A stretch of 36,762 nucleotides of DNA from assembly GCA_900755035.1 (NCBI GenBank), contig CAAEEZ010000009.1, forward strand, positions 1 to 36,762, in the 5' to 3' direction. Source of the stretch: Clostridia bacterium. Its GTDB lineage: Bacteria; Bacillota; Clostridia; Christensenellales; CAAEEZ01. Numbering within the stretch: the stretch's first letter is position 1; every line of letters begins with the position of its first letter. The notes under the pieces were generated by a model, which searched no databases, was not told the DNA's origin, and saw only the letters and a program-made list of their open reading frames with translations. A program made the position numbers and the translations under genes. Shown here one piece after another: positions 7,149 through 15,632 of the stretch.

Positions 7149-7176
7149 ATTATATCATATTTATTCGTTAGGACAA
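7149..7176 (-). promoter_or_regulatory. possible trxB promoter
   Basis: Minus-strand TTGTCC (7171-7176) and TATAAT (7149-7154) are 16 bp apart, overlapping the end of spoIIR. The predicted start is only about 9 nt before the trxB ATG, which leaves little room for the ribosome binding site, so this is uncertain. Confidence 0.4.
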
Positions 7177-7692
7177 GTATTTTTCGATAAGTTCTTGTAG
7201 TCTTGATTTGTAATGGTAGTCTTTATTTTCAGTGGAAAAACATATAGGCGGAAATGCCACGCACCACCAATTTTCGCCACTGCCACTGCCTAGTTCTATC
7301 GTTAAGCTATCGTATATTCCTTGTTTTAGCGTATAGTTTAGGTACTGCCTAGTTGGGAACTCCTCTTCTCTAAGGGTTATATGTGCTTTGTAGTTTGCTC
7401 CACACTTACTTATTACGGTGTTTGCCTGTTCTTCTAGCAATAACAAATTATTTTTCACTACGTTGTACGCTTCCTTTTTATTATTGCACTTTACGAGTTT
7501 GTCGCTTAACCCACCTATAACTTGTTCCCTTACTTTGACTGAAATTTGTTCGTCAACGGCGCTTTGACTATTTGCCCTAATATGTATCCTAATTAAATCT
7601 TCGTTTTTTGCTTCGCCCGTTTTTGCAATAACGACGCCACCTATTACCATAACGATAGCAACGACGGCAACAATTATCTTTTTCATTTTCAC
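7168..7692 (-). CDS. spoIIR: stage II sporulation protein R
   Basis: SpoIIR is made in the forespore, is secreted into the intermembrane space and triggers the mother-cell protease SpoIIGA to process pro-sigma-E. The protein has 174 residues. A basic start and a hydrophobic helix (about 6-24) form the export signal. The family hallmarks follow: IRIHIRANSQSAVDEQ at about 34-49, then KVREQVI, and GENWWCVAFPPICF near 139-152. The ATG at 7692 has GAGGTG just upstream. Its presence argues that the host comes from an endospore-forming lineage, together with the cwlD-like gene 2.5 kb away. In B. subtilis the gene is controlled by sigma-F; a weak match (GAATA, 14 bp, GTCAATAAT at 7702-7729) is seen upstream but is not convincing. 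Confidence 0.93.
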   Translation of the reverse strand: MKMKKIIVAVVAIVMVIGGVVIAKTGEAKNEDLIRIHIRANSQSAVDEQISVKVREQVIGGLSDKLVKCNNKKEAYNVVKNNLLLLEEQANTVISKCGANYKAHITLREEEFPTRQYLNYTLKQGIYDSLTIELGSGSGENWWCVAFPPICFSTENKDYHYKSRLQELIEKYLS

Positions 7693-7714
7693 CTCGCTTT
7701 AATTATTGACTTTT

Positions 7715-7728
7715 AATACGGGCGTATT
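7715..7728. promoter_or_regulatory. palindrome between spoIIR and the Nudix gene
   Basis: AATACG-GG-CGTATT is a perfect inverted repeat 23 bp upstream of the spoIIR start. It could be an operator for the divergent pair; no known consensus was recognised. Confidence 0.35.
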
Positions 7729-7789
7729 CAAACAAATAGATAAATTATTAGTATTAGCCAAGATTATTTCGACAAAATACTAAATTGCA

Positions 7790-7818
7790 TTGTATTTTTT
7801 CGACTTAAATTATATAAT
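7790..7818 (+). promoter_or_regulatory. promoter of the Nudix gene
   Basis: TTGTAT (7790-7795), a 17-bp spacer and a perfect TATAAT (7813-7818), followed by GAGG (7825-7828) ahead of the ATG at 7834. Confidence 0.7.
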
Positions 7819-7833
7819 AGTAGCGAGGTAATT

Positions 7834-8376
7834 ATGGATTTAACGGAAAAAACGATAAGAGAAAATAAAGTATACGAGGGCAGAATATTTAACGTGTATT
7901 CAGACGAAGTTTCTCTTCCCGACGGCACGCACTCTAAACGAGATTGGGTACAGCACAACGGTGGCGCAGGCATACTCGTTGTAGACGAAAATAAGGACGT
8001 ATACCTTGTAAAACAATATAGGTACGCTGTGGGTAAAGAGATGCTTGAAATCCCCGCCGGTAAAATAGACAAAGGCGAAAACCCTTACGATACGGCAATA
8101 AGAGAACTTGAAGAAGAACTTGGCTTTAAGGCGGACAAAGTAGAATCGCTTGGCATTTTATTGCCAACGGTTGGTTACGTTAGCGAGCATATTTACCTAT
8201 ATCTTGCTACCACGTTTACCAAAACGAAACAAAAACTAGACGAGGGCGAATTTGTAAACATAGTCAAAATGCCCCTTGAAAATCTAGTTAATATGATAAA
8301 AAACGACGAAATAGAGGACGGCAAAACCATTACTGCCGTAACTAAGTATTTGCTTAAAACTAAGCAACTTGGTTAG
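7834..8376 (+). CDS. nudF: Nudix hydrolase, ADP-ribose pyrophosphatase
   Basis: A cytoplasmic Nudix hydrolase of 180 residues that most likely splits ADP-ribose to AMP and ribose 5-phosphate, a housecleaning reaction. The Nudix box GX5EX7REUXEEXGU is complete in the segment GKIDKG to LEEELGF at about residues 75-98. The upstream PAG and the sequence around KQYRYAVGKEMLEIPAG are typical of the ADP-ribose pyrophosphatase branch (B. subtilis NudF). It is a single-gene unit on plus with its own promoter, and it converges on the end of ilvB across a shared terminator. Other nucleotide-sugar substrates cannot be excluded. Confidence 0.9.
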   Translation: MDLTEKTIRENKVYEGRIFNVYSDEVSLPDGTHSKRDWVQHNGGAGILVVDENKDVYLVKQYRYAVGKEMLEIPAGKIDKGENPYDTAIRELEEELGFKADKVESLGILLPTVGYVSEHIYLYLATTFTKTKQKLDEGEFVNIVKMPLENLVNMIKNDEIEDGKTITAVTKYLLKTKQLG

Positions 8377-8476
8377 GAATAATACGTTTAGTAATCTAAA
8401 ATAGCAATCTATTTTTCTAGGTAAAGTCTAAAAAACACTACGCTACAAACTAATCTTTATAAACTTGCGTAAGACT

Positions 8477-8509
8477 AAAAAAAGAACCAAACTAATCGGC
8501 TCTTTTTTT
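8477..8509. terminator. terminator shared by the Nudix gene and the ilv-leu operon
   Basis: A 12-bp arm pair (8477-8488 with 8498-8509) with one A-C mismatch encloses a 9-nt loop. A and T runs flank it, so it works for both converging transcripts. It marks the end of the twelve-kilobase ilv-leu operon. Confidence 0.8.
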
Positions 8510-8537
8510 TTTAGAATTTTTTTAGGTTTATATATTG

Positions 8538-10208
8538 TTATTGTTCTTTTTCTACTTCGGTTATTACGTTTTGAATAGGTTTTCCAGGGGCAACCATAGG
8601 AAGAACGCACTCGTCGGTAATAATTCTACAATCAATTAGCGCAGGCTTATCGCTTTGCAAAGCCTCTTCGATAGCAATCTCAAATTGCTCCTTAGTTTCT
8701 ACCTCGTAACCTTTGATATGAAAAGCCTCGGCAAGCATCTTGAAGTCTGGACCTCTATCTAGCGTAGTTTCGCTGTAACGCTTAGAATAGAATAGCGTTT
8801 GCCATTGACGTACCATACCAAGCGTTTGGTTGTTTAGGATAACGTATACGATAGGCAAGTCGTAATGGTCCACGGTAGCAAGTTCGTTACAATTCATTCT
8901 AAAACTGCCGTCCCCTGCTATTGCAACCACTTTCGTATTTGGGTTTGCAACCTTACAGCCAATACTTGCGCCCGTACCAAAGCCCATAGTGCCAAGTCCG
9001 CCCGACGTAATTAGTTTGCGTGGCTTGTTAAACTTGTAGTACTGCGCCGTCCACATTTGATTTTGACCTACTTCGGTAGTAACGATTGCGTCGTCACCTA
9101 GTTTCGTATTTATCGACTCCAAAATATATTGTGGATTTAACGGTGCGTGTGGACTATCCAAATTTACTTTGTTTTCTTTCATTTCCAAAATGCGATTTAG
9201 CCATGTTTCATCCGTTTTTTGTTCCACCATAGGTAGCAACTTTTGAAGTACCAATTTAGCATCGCCAATTAGTTCGTAATCCGACATAATATTTTTGTTT
9301 ATCTCGGCAGGGTCGATATCTATATGCAATACCTTAGCGCCCTTAGCAAACTTAGAAGTATCCGACGTAACCCTATCGCTAAATCGCATACCGATTGCAA
9401 TTAAAAGGTCGCAATTAGATACGGCGTGATTAGACGCTTTCGTGCCGTGCATACCCACCATACCCGTAAAATGTTTTTCATTTTGCGGGAAACTACCAAG
9501 CCCCATAAGAGTGTTTGCAATAGGACAATTCAACTTTTTAACTAGCGTATATAGTTCGCTTTCGGCGTTAGATTTAACTACGCCACCACCTGCGATTATC
9601 ATAGGTTGCTTGCTTTTATTTAGCCTTGCAACAGCCCTATCAAACTCGGCGCTATCTATTTTCTCTTGTGGAACGTACTCTTTTACGGGCTTAGGCGTAA
9701 ACTCGCACTCTGCAACCGTGATATCCTTAGGAATATCTATTAGAACAGGACCTGGTCTACCTGATTTTGCAATATAAAACGCTTCTCTAATCGTGTCGGC
9801 AAGTTTTTCCACGTCGTAAACTATGTAGTTGTGCTTGGTAATAGGCATAGTAATGCCTGCAATATCAACCTCTTGGAAAGTATCTCTACCAAGTAAACTT
9901 TTTGCAACGTTACACGTGATTGCAACTACGGGAACGCTGTCCATATAAGCAGTTGCTAGTCCCGTTACAAGATTAGTTGCGCCCGGTCCTGACGTAGCAA
10001 AGCATACGCCTACCTTGCCACTAGACCTAGCGTATCCGTCCGCTGCGTGCGCTGCGCCTTGCTCGTGAGAAGTCAAGTAGTGTTTTATTTTGTCCTTATA
10101 GTCGTATAATGCGTCGTAAATGTTTAGGATAGTGCCACCAGGGTAACCGAATACCGAATCTACCCCTTGCTCTACCAAACACTCCATTACAATTTTTGCA
10201 CCTTTCAT
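8538..10208 (-). CDS. ilvB: acetolactate synthase, large (catalytic) subunit
   Basis: A ThDP- and FAD-dependent enzyme that condenses two pyruvates to acetolactate (valine, leucine) or pyruvate with 2-oxobutyrate (isoleucine). The protein has 556 residues. The catalytic glutamate is E49 in SHEQGAAHAADGYAR, the N-terminal GYPGGTILNIYDAL matches biosynthetic AHAS, and the ThDP motif GDGS..N..NN is present near 430-460. The regulatory subunit IlvN is encoded about 10 kb upstream as the first large gene of the same operon, whereas ilvB is last; in most bacteria the two are adjacent. Start: AGAGGTAACG precedes the ATG. It begins 9 bp after ilvD. The catabolic enzyme AlsS is unlikely given the operon. 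Confidence 0.95.
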   Translation of the reverse strand: MKGAKIVMECLVEQGVDSVFGYPGGTILNIYDALYDYKDKIKHYLTSHEQGAAHAADGYARSSGKVGVCFATSGPGATNLVTGLATAYMDSVPVVAITCNVAKSLLGRDTFQEVDIAGITMPITKHNYIVYDVEKLADTIREAFYIAKSGRPGPVLIDIPKDITVAECEFTPKPVKEYVPQEKIDSAEFDRAVARLNKSKQPMIIAGGGVVKSNAESELYTLVKKLNCPIANTLMGLGSFPQNEKHFTGMVGMHGTKASNHAVSNCDLLIAIGMRFSDRVTSDTSKFAKGAKVLHIDIDPAEINKNIMSDYELIGDAKLVLQKLLPMVEQKTDETWLNRILEMKENKVNLDSPHAPLNPQYILESINTKLGDDAIVTTEVGQNQMWTAQYYKFNKPRKLITSGGLGTMGFGTGASIGCKVANPNTKVVAIAGDGSFRMNCNELATVDHYDLPIVYVILNNQTLGMVRQWQTLFYSKRYSETTLDRGPDFKMLAEAFHIKGYEVETKEQFEIAIEEALQSDKPALIDCRIITDECVLPMVAPGKPIQNVITEVEKEQ

Positions 10209-10217
10209 CGTTACCTC

Positions 10218-11873
10218 TTATTTAAGAATTGCTCCCTCGTTTGCCGAAGTTACCGATTTTGCATAACGTTTTAGATAACCCGTCAAATCTTTCGTTTTAA
10301 TAGCCGTTTTTTGTTTTCTTCTTTCTAATTCTTCGTTTGAAACCTCTAAGTTTATAGAGTATTTCGTCATATCTATGCTAATAATATCGCCGTCCTCAAC
10401 GTAAGCAATCACACCGCCTTCGCTAGCCTCTGGTGATACGTGACCTATGCAAGCACCCCTAGTTGCTCCGCTAAATCTTCCGTCGGTGATTAGCGCAACC
10501 GTGGTATCAAGCCCCATACCTGCTATCGCTGCCGTTGGCATAAGCATCTCTCTCATACCTGGTCCGCCTTTTGGTCCTTCGTAACGAATAACTACGATAT
10601 CTCCACTTTTAATTTTGCCACCGTAGATTGCTTTGATTGCATCTTCCTCGCTATCGAAAACCTTTGCGGTAGAACGGTTTACAAGCATTTCTTGACTTAC
10701 TGCCGACCTTTTTACAACGCTACCGTTTTCGGCAAGATTACCAAATAGGATAGCAAGTCCGCCCGTCTTTGAATAAGGATTAGAATTAGGACGAATAACT
10801 TTTTCGTTTTTATTTACTGCGTTTTTGATATTTTCGCCCACCGTTTTCATAGTTACGGTAGGTAGTGATAAATCAAGCAAATCAAGTTCGGCAAGTTGTT
10901 TCATTACGGCGTATACTCCGCCCGCATAGTACAAATCTTCCATATAGTCTTTGCCTGCTGGTGCTAAGTGGCAATAGTTTGGCGTTCTTTCACTGATTTC
11001 GTTAATCTTGTGCAAATCAAATTTGACGCCAGCCTCGTTTGCTATTGCAGGAATATGTAATACCGTGTTCGTCGAACAGCCAAGCGCCATATCTACGGTA
11101 AGAGCGTTGATAAATGCCTTTTCCGTTAGAATATCACGTGGTTTAACGTCGTTTTTAACAAGCTCCATAATTTGCATACCTGCTTTTTTTGCAAGGCGTT
11201 GTCTTTCTGAGTAAACGGCAGGGATACTTCCGTTACCTTCAAGCGCAAGACCTAAGGCTTCCATTACGCAGTTCATACTGTTTGCCGTAAACATACCCGA
11301 ACACGAGCCACACGTTGGACAAGCGTTGTTTTCGCACTCGGCAAGTTCTTCCAAGGTCATTTTGCCTGCCTTTACTCTGCCACTAAACTCGAACATATCC
11401 GAAAGACTAATTTTCTCATCCTTGAATTTGCCGTTTAGCATAGGACCGCCTGAAACTACGATAGTTGGGATATTCACCCTAGTTGCGCCCATAACCATAC
11501 CCGGTACGATTTTATCGCAATTAGGCACTAGCACCACGCCGTCGAAAGCGTGCGCTTTTAGCATACACTCCACGCTGTCGGCAATTAGTTCCCTTGTAAC
11601 AAGCGAATATTTCATACCTTCGTGCCCCATAGATATTCCGTCGCAAACGCCTATTGCAGGGATTACTACGGGTTTTCCACCCGCCATAAGTACCCCTTCT
11701 TTTACGCTATTTACGATAGTGTCTAGGTGAACGTGCCCAGGTACGATTTCACTTTTTGCGCTAACGACTGCAATCACGGGACGATTCATTTCTTCGTCCG
11801 TCCAACCAAGCGCCTTTAATAAACTTCTATGAGCGCATTTGTCCTCGCCCAACTTAAAATTATCACTTTTCAT
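10218..11873 (-). CDS. ilvD: dihydroxy-acid dehydratase
   Basis: An iron-sulfur dehydratase that forms 2-oxoisovalerate and 2-oxo-3-methylvalerate, the third common step to valine and isoleucine. At 551 residues it is full length. Likely cluster ligands are C77 (GVCDGI), C119 (PNCDK) and C188/C191 (PTCGSCSGM). The signature CGSCSGMFTANSMN is intact and the C-terminal GRFSGATRGACIGH is present. It lies 10 bp after ilvE and 9 bp before ilvB. The [2Fe-2S] versus oxygen-labile [4Fe-4S] type cannot be fixed by eye. Confidence 0.96.
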   Translation of the reverse strand: MKSDNFKLGEDKCAHRSLLKALGWTDEEMNRPVIAVVSAKSEIVPGHVHLDTIVNSVKEGVLMAGGKPVVIPAIGVCDGISMGHEGMKYSLVTRELIADSVECMLKAHAFDGVVLVPNCDKIVPGMVMGATRVNIPTIVVSGGPMLNGKFKDEKISLSDMFEFSGRVKAGKMTLEELAECENNACPTCGSCSGMFTANSMNCVMEALGLALEGNGSIPAVYSERQRLAKKAGMQIMELVKNDVKPRDILTEKAFINALTVDMALGCSTNTVLHIPAIANEAGVKFDLHKINEISERTPNYCHLAPAGKDYMEDLYYAGGVYAVMKQLAELDLLDLSLPTVTMKTVGENIKNAVNKNEKVIRPNSNPYSKTGGLAILFGNLAENGSVVKRSAVSQEMLVNRSTAKVFDSEEDAIKAIYGGKIKSGDIVVIRYEGPKGGPGMREMLMPTAAIAGMGLDTTVALITDGRFSGATRGACIGHVSPEASEGGVIAYVEDGDIISIDMTKYSINLEVSNEELERRKQKTAIKTKDLTGYLKRYAKSVTSANEGAILK

Positions 11874-11883
11874 TTTTGCCTCT

Positions 11884-12762
11884 TTATTTAATTTCTACTC
11901 CCGACTCCGGTTTTGCTGCATACTCTTGGAACGCTTTTCTTAGTTTTGCAGTGATTTCACCACAAACGCCCGTACCGATTACTCTATCGTCTACCTTAGT
12001 AATAGCAATAGCCTCAGCAGCAGTTCCCGTCAAGAAACACTCGTCAGCGCTGTATACGCTAAACATAGTAAACGGAGTTTCGTGCACTACGTATCCAAGT
12101 TCTTTTGCTAGGCGAATAACCGTTCTTCTGGTAATTCCGTCTAGCGTACCGATATAGGTAGGTGGCGTCCAAATTTCGCCGTTCTTTACGATAAAGATGT
12201 TGTCGCCCGTACATTCTGCTACCCAACCTTCGTTAGTAAGCAAAATTGCTTCGGTTACGCCTGCGTTTAACGCCTCGGTAAGCGCCAAAATATTGTTTAA
12301 GTAGTTTAGCGACTTAATTTGTGGGTCTAGGTTAGACGCATTATTTCTTCTACGGCTTGCAGTTATAATAGGCATACCCGATTGATACAACTCCTCAGGA
12401 TACATTTTTACTTGTCCTGCAATGCAGTATACGGTAGGTTTATGACATTTTCTAGGTGACAAACCAAGGTCGCCTTTACCCCTCGTTGCAACTAATCTAA
12501 TATAGCCGTTTTCCACGCCGTTTACTTTGCAACTATCTACTACGATTTGTTTCATTTCTTCTTTCGTATACGGTAATTCTAGCATAATAGCCTTAGCCGC
12601 AGCGTAAAATCTTTCGATATGAGCGTCTAACTCGAACACTCTATTGTTGTACGCTCTAATTCCTTCGAAAATACCGTCGCCGTACAATACGCCGTGGTCA
12701 AAACAAGAAATTACTGCGTCCTTTTCATCTACGAATTTGCCATCTAAAAAAATCTTTTGCAT
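11884..12762 (-). CDS. ilvE: branched-chain amino acid aminotransferase
   Basis: A fold-type IV, PLP-dependent aminotransferase that makes the last step to leucine, isoleucine and valine from glutamate. The protein has 292 residues. The PLP lysine is K150 in QIKSLNYLNN, preceded by the EGIRAY and YIRL elements of the BCAT family; E183-type context (WVAECTGDNIFIV) follows. D-amino acid transaminase and aminodeoxychorismate lyase share the fold, but the operon settles the role. GGGAG lies upstream of the ATG. The 38-bp gap to leuB is the second largest inside the operon and contains no evident promoter. Confidence 0.93.
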   Translation of the reverse strand: MQKIFLDGKFVDEKDAVISCFDHGVLYGDGIFEGIRAYNNRVFELDAHIERFYAAAKAIMLELPYTKEEMKQIVVDSCKVNGVENGYIRLVATRGKGDLGLSPRKCHKPTVYCIAGQVKMYPEELYQSGMPIITASRRRNNASNLDPQIKSLNYLNNILALTEALNAGVTEAILLTNEGWVAECTGDNIFIVKNGEIWTPPTYIGTLDGITRRTVIRLAKELGYVVHETPFTMFSVYSADECFLTGTAAEAIAITKVDDRVIGTGVCGEITAKLRKAFQEYAAKPESGVEIK

Positions 12763-12800
12763 AATATACTCCCGTCCTTAATAGACTATAAAATTATTTA

Positions 12801-13868
12801 CTATCTTAACTCACTACAAATAAGTTCACCCATTTGTTTTGTGCCAACCTTTACTTTGCCTTCGCTATAAATATCCGCCGTTCTGTAACCTTTTTCCAAA
12901 ACTTTGGTAACGGCGTTTTCAATAGCCGTAGCCTCGGTAGGCAAATTAAAACTATACTTTAACATCATAGCAACCGATAAAATAGTTGCAATCGGGTTTG
13001 CTAGGTCTTTGCCTGCAATATCAGGGGCAGAACCGTGGATAGGCTCGTACATACCAAGCGTACCTTCGCCCAAACTTGCCGAAGCAAGCATACCGATTGA
13101 ACCCGTTATCATACTTGCTTCGTCGGACAAAATGTCGCCGAACATATTAGTAGTTACGATAACGTCGAATTGTTTTGGATTTCTAACAAGTTGCATCGAC
13201 GCATTGTCTACGTACATAAAGTTTAGTTCTACCTCTGGGTAATTTTCCTTTACTCTGTACGCTACTTCTCTCCACAAACGAGAGGTTTCCAAAATGTTTG
13301 CTTTGTCTACTACGGTAAGTTTCTTATTTCTTTTCATAGCGCTTTCAAAGCCGATTTTAACCACTCTTTCAATCTCGTTTTCGTTGTAATACAAAGTATC
13401 GAAAGCCGATTTATCCTCAGCAACTCTGCCACGCTTTCCAAAATAAATACCGCTAGTTAATTCTCTTACGATTAAAATATCTAGGTTATCGCCGATAATT
13501 TCAGGCTTTAACGGGCTTGCCATTTGTAGTTCCTTGTGAAGAACGGCAGGACGTAAATTGCAGAATAACTCTAATTCGCCACGTAGTCCTAGTAGTGCCT
13601 TTTCTGGTCTTTTATCTCCGCCAAGCGCATCCCACTTAGGTCCACCAACAGCACCAAGCAATACTGCATCTGCTTTTTTTGCAGCGTCTACGGTATCCTT
13701 AGGCAATGGCTCGCCTACCGTATCAATAGCAATACCACCTGCTAACTTTTCGGTAAAATTAAAGGTATGTCCGTACTTTTCACCGATAACTTCTAATACT
13801 TTTTTTGCCTCGTTTACAATATCCGGACCGATTCCGTCGCCCGATACGGTTACGATATTATAGTTCAT
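12801..13868 (-). CDS. leuB: 3-isopropylmalate dehydrogenase
   Basis: An NAD-dependent beta-decarboxylating dehydrogenase acting on 3-isopropylmalate (leucine), and very likely also on beta-methylmalate, because cimA is in the operon and no separate enzyme is present. At 355 residues it is full length. Visible elements are GDGIGPDIV near residues 10-18, LLGAVGGPKWD, the substrate loop with ELTSGIYFG, and NMFGDILSDEASMITGSIGM followed by EPIHGSAPDIAGKD. It starts 2 bp after leuD. Confidence 0.95.
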   Translation of the reverse strand: MNYNIVTVSGDGIGPDIVNEAKKVLEVIGEKYGHTFNFTEKLAGGIAIDTVGEPLPKDTVDAAKKADAVLLGAVGGPKWDALGGDKRPEKALLGLRGELELFCNLRPAVLHKELQMASPLKPEIIGDNLDILIVRELTSGIYFGKRGRVAEDKSAFDTLYYNENEIERVVKIGFESAMKRNKKLTVVDKANILETSRLWREVAYRVKENYPEVELNFMYVDNASMQLVRNPKQFDVIVTTNMFGDILSDEASMITGSIGMLASASLGEGTLGMYEPIHGSAPDIAGKDLANPIATILSVAMMLKYSFNLPTEATAIENAVTKVLEKGYRTADIYSEGKVKVGTKQMGELICSELR

Positions 13869-13870
13869 AA

Positions 13871-14359
13871 TTACTTATTACTCCTTATATATTTTACTAG
13901 TCCGCCTGCCGAAATCAACTTTTGCATAAATTCCGGATATGGTTCGATTTTATAGGTTTTGTTTTTAGTTTTATTCGTGATAACGCCGTTATCGAAATCC
14001 ACGCTAATTACGTCGCCTTTTTCAGCATCTTTGCTTGCCTCTTCGCACTCAACTATTGCAAGGCCGATATTGATTGCATTACGATAAAAAATTCTTGCAA
14101 ACGTCGAGGCAATTACGCAACTAATTCCGCTTTCTTTAATTGCAATCGGTGCGTGTTCACGGCTAGAACCACAACCAAAGTTTTTGCCTGCTACCATAAT
14201 GTCGCCGTCTTTTACTTCTTTTACAAAGTTAAGGTCGATATCCTCCATACAGTGACTTGCAAGTTCCTTCTCGTTAGAGGTATTTAGATATCTTGCAGGA
14301 ATAATTACGTCGGTATCTACGTTATCGTTATATTTGAATACTCTTCCTTCCGCTTTCAT
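13871..14359 (-). CDS. leuD: 3-isopropylmalate dehydratase, small subunit
   Basis: The swivelling small subunit of isopropylmalate isomerase, of 162 residues, the short clostridial/archaeal size class. Motifs: NVDTDVIIPARYL near 12-24 and KNFGCGSSREHAP near 58-70, which closes over the LeuC active site. It partners LeuC from the gene just upstream (1 bp gap). With LeuC it should also isomerise citramalate to beta-methylmalate in the CimA route. GGAG lies 6 nt before the ATG, inside the end of leuC. Confidence 0.95.
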   Translation of the reverse strand: MKAEGRVFKYNDNVDTDVIIPARYLNTSNEKELASHCMEDIDLNFVKEVKDGDIMVAGKNFGCGSSREHAPIAIKESGISCVIASTFARIFYRNAINIGLAIVECEEASKDAEKGDVISVDFDNGVITNKTKNKTYKIEPYPEFMQKLISAGGLVKYIRSNK

Positions 14360-14360
14360 A

Positions 14361-15632
14361 CTATTCTCCTAATTTTTCAGGATTAGTGATATATCCCGTT
14401 AATGCGCTTGCAGCCGCTACTGCAGGGCTTGCTAAATAAACCTCAGAGTCTACGTGTCCCATTCTGCCTACGAAGTTACGGTTAGTAGTACTTACCGCTC
14501 TTTCGCCCTTTGCAAGTATTCCCATATGTCCGCCAAGACAAGGACCACACGTTGGCATACTGAATATTGCGCCTGCGTTGATAAAGATATCAACTAGTCC
14601 CTCGTGGATACATTGCAAATAAATTTTTTGCGTTCCTGGGATAATGATTACTCTCACGCCTTTTGCTACTTTCTTGCCTTTTAGGATTTCAGCAGCCGCT
14701 CTCATATCTTCCATTCTTCCGTTCGTACAACTACCGATTACTACTTGGTCGATTTTTACTTCTTTATCGCCTATTTCGTCCACCGTTCTAGTATTTTCAG
14801 GTAAGTGTGGGAAAGCAACCGTAGGTCTAATTTCGCTTAGGTCGATATCGTAAGTCTTCTCGTACTCGGCATCTTCGTCCGCCTTGAACACTTTGTACTC
14901 CTTAGTAGAGTGCTCTTTTACGTACTCGATGGTCTTTTCGTCCACTTCGAATATGCCGTTTTTTGCGCCTGCTTCAATAGCCATATTCGCCATACAAAGC
15001 CTATCGTCCATAGACAAATTTTTTAGTCCTTCGCCCGTAAACTCCATACTCATATATCTTGCGCCGTCTACACCGATTTTGCCGATAATATGTAGAATTA
15101 CGTCCTTACCGCTACAATATTTGTTTAACTTACCTTTTAAGTTAAATTTGATTGCGGCAGGCACTTTGAACCAAGCCTCGCCCGTTGCCATACCGGCAGC
15201 CATATCGGTACTTCCTACACCCGTTGAGAACGCTCCTAACGCTCCGTAAGTGCAAGTGTGCGAATCTGCTCCTATTACAAGGTCGCCACTAACTACTAAG
15301 CCTTTTTCTGGAAGTAGTGCGTGCTCGATACCAAGTTCGCCTACTTCAAAGTAGTTGGTTACGTCGTATTTCCTTGCAAACTCCCTTACGAATTTGCATT
15401 GTTCTGCCGCTTTAATATCCTTATTTGGTGTAAAGTGGTCGGGTACGATTGCAATTTTATCTTTATTAAACACCTTGTCTACGCCAAGTTTTTCAAATTC
15501 CTTAATTGCAACGGGAGTAGTAATATCGTTTCCTAAAACAAGGTCTAGTTTTGCCATAATTAACTGACCGACCTTTACGGTATCTAATCCTGCGTGATGA
15601 GCAAGGATTTTTTGCGTCATTGTCATTCCCAT
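14361..15632 (-). CDS. leuC: 3-isopropylmalate dehydratase, large subunit
   Basis: The [4Fe-4S] aconitase-fold subunit of isopropylmalate isomerase, with 423 residues from the start chosen. Cluster ligands are C302 (GSCTNGR), C362 and C365 (PTCGPCLGG). The substrate-site GADSHTCTYGALGAFSTGVGS region is intact. The start is the ATG at 15632, which overlaps the cimA stop as TAATG and has GGAG upstream. An open frame continues 20 codons further up inside cimA (to 15692) but those residues are foreign to the family. The homoaconitase-like short LeuC type pairs with the short LeuD that follows. Confidence 0.95.
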   Translation of the reverse strand: MGMTMTQKILAHHAGLDTVKVGQLIMAKLDLVLGNDITTPVAIKEFEKLGVDKVFNKDKIAIVPDHFTPNKDIKAAEQCKFVREFARKYDVTNYFEVGELGIEHALLPEKGLVVSGDLVIGADSHTCTYGALGAFSTGVGSTDMAAGMATGEAWFKVPAAIKFNLKGKLNKYCSGKDVILHIIGKIGVDGARYMSMEFTGEGLKNLSMDDRLCMANMAIEAGAKNGIFEVDEKTIEYVKEHSTKEYKVFKADEDAEYEKTYDIDLSEIRPTVAFPHLPENTRTVDEIGDKEVKIDQVVIGSCTNGRMEDMRAAAEILKGKKVAKGVRVIIIPGTQKIYLQCIHEGLVDIFINAGAIFSMPTCGPCLGGHMGILAKGERAVSTTNRNFVGRMGHVDSEVYLASPAVAAASALTGYITNPEKLGE

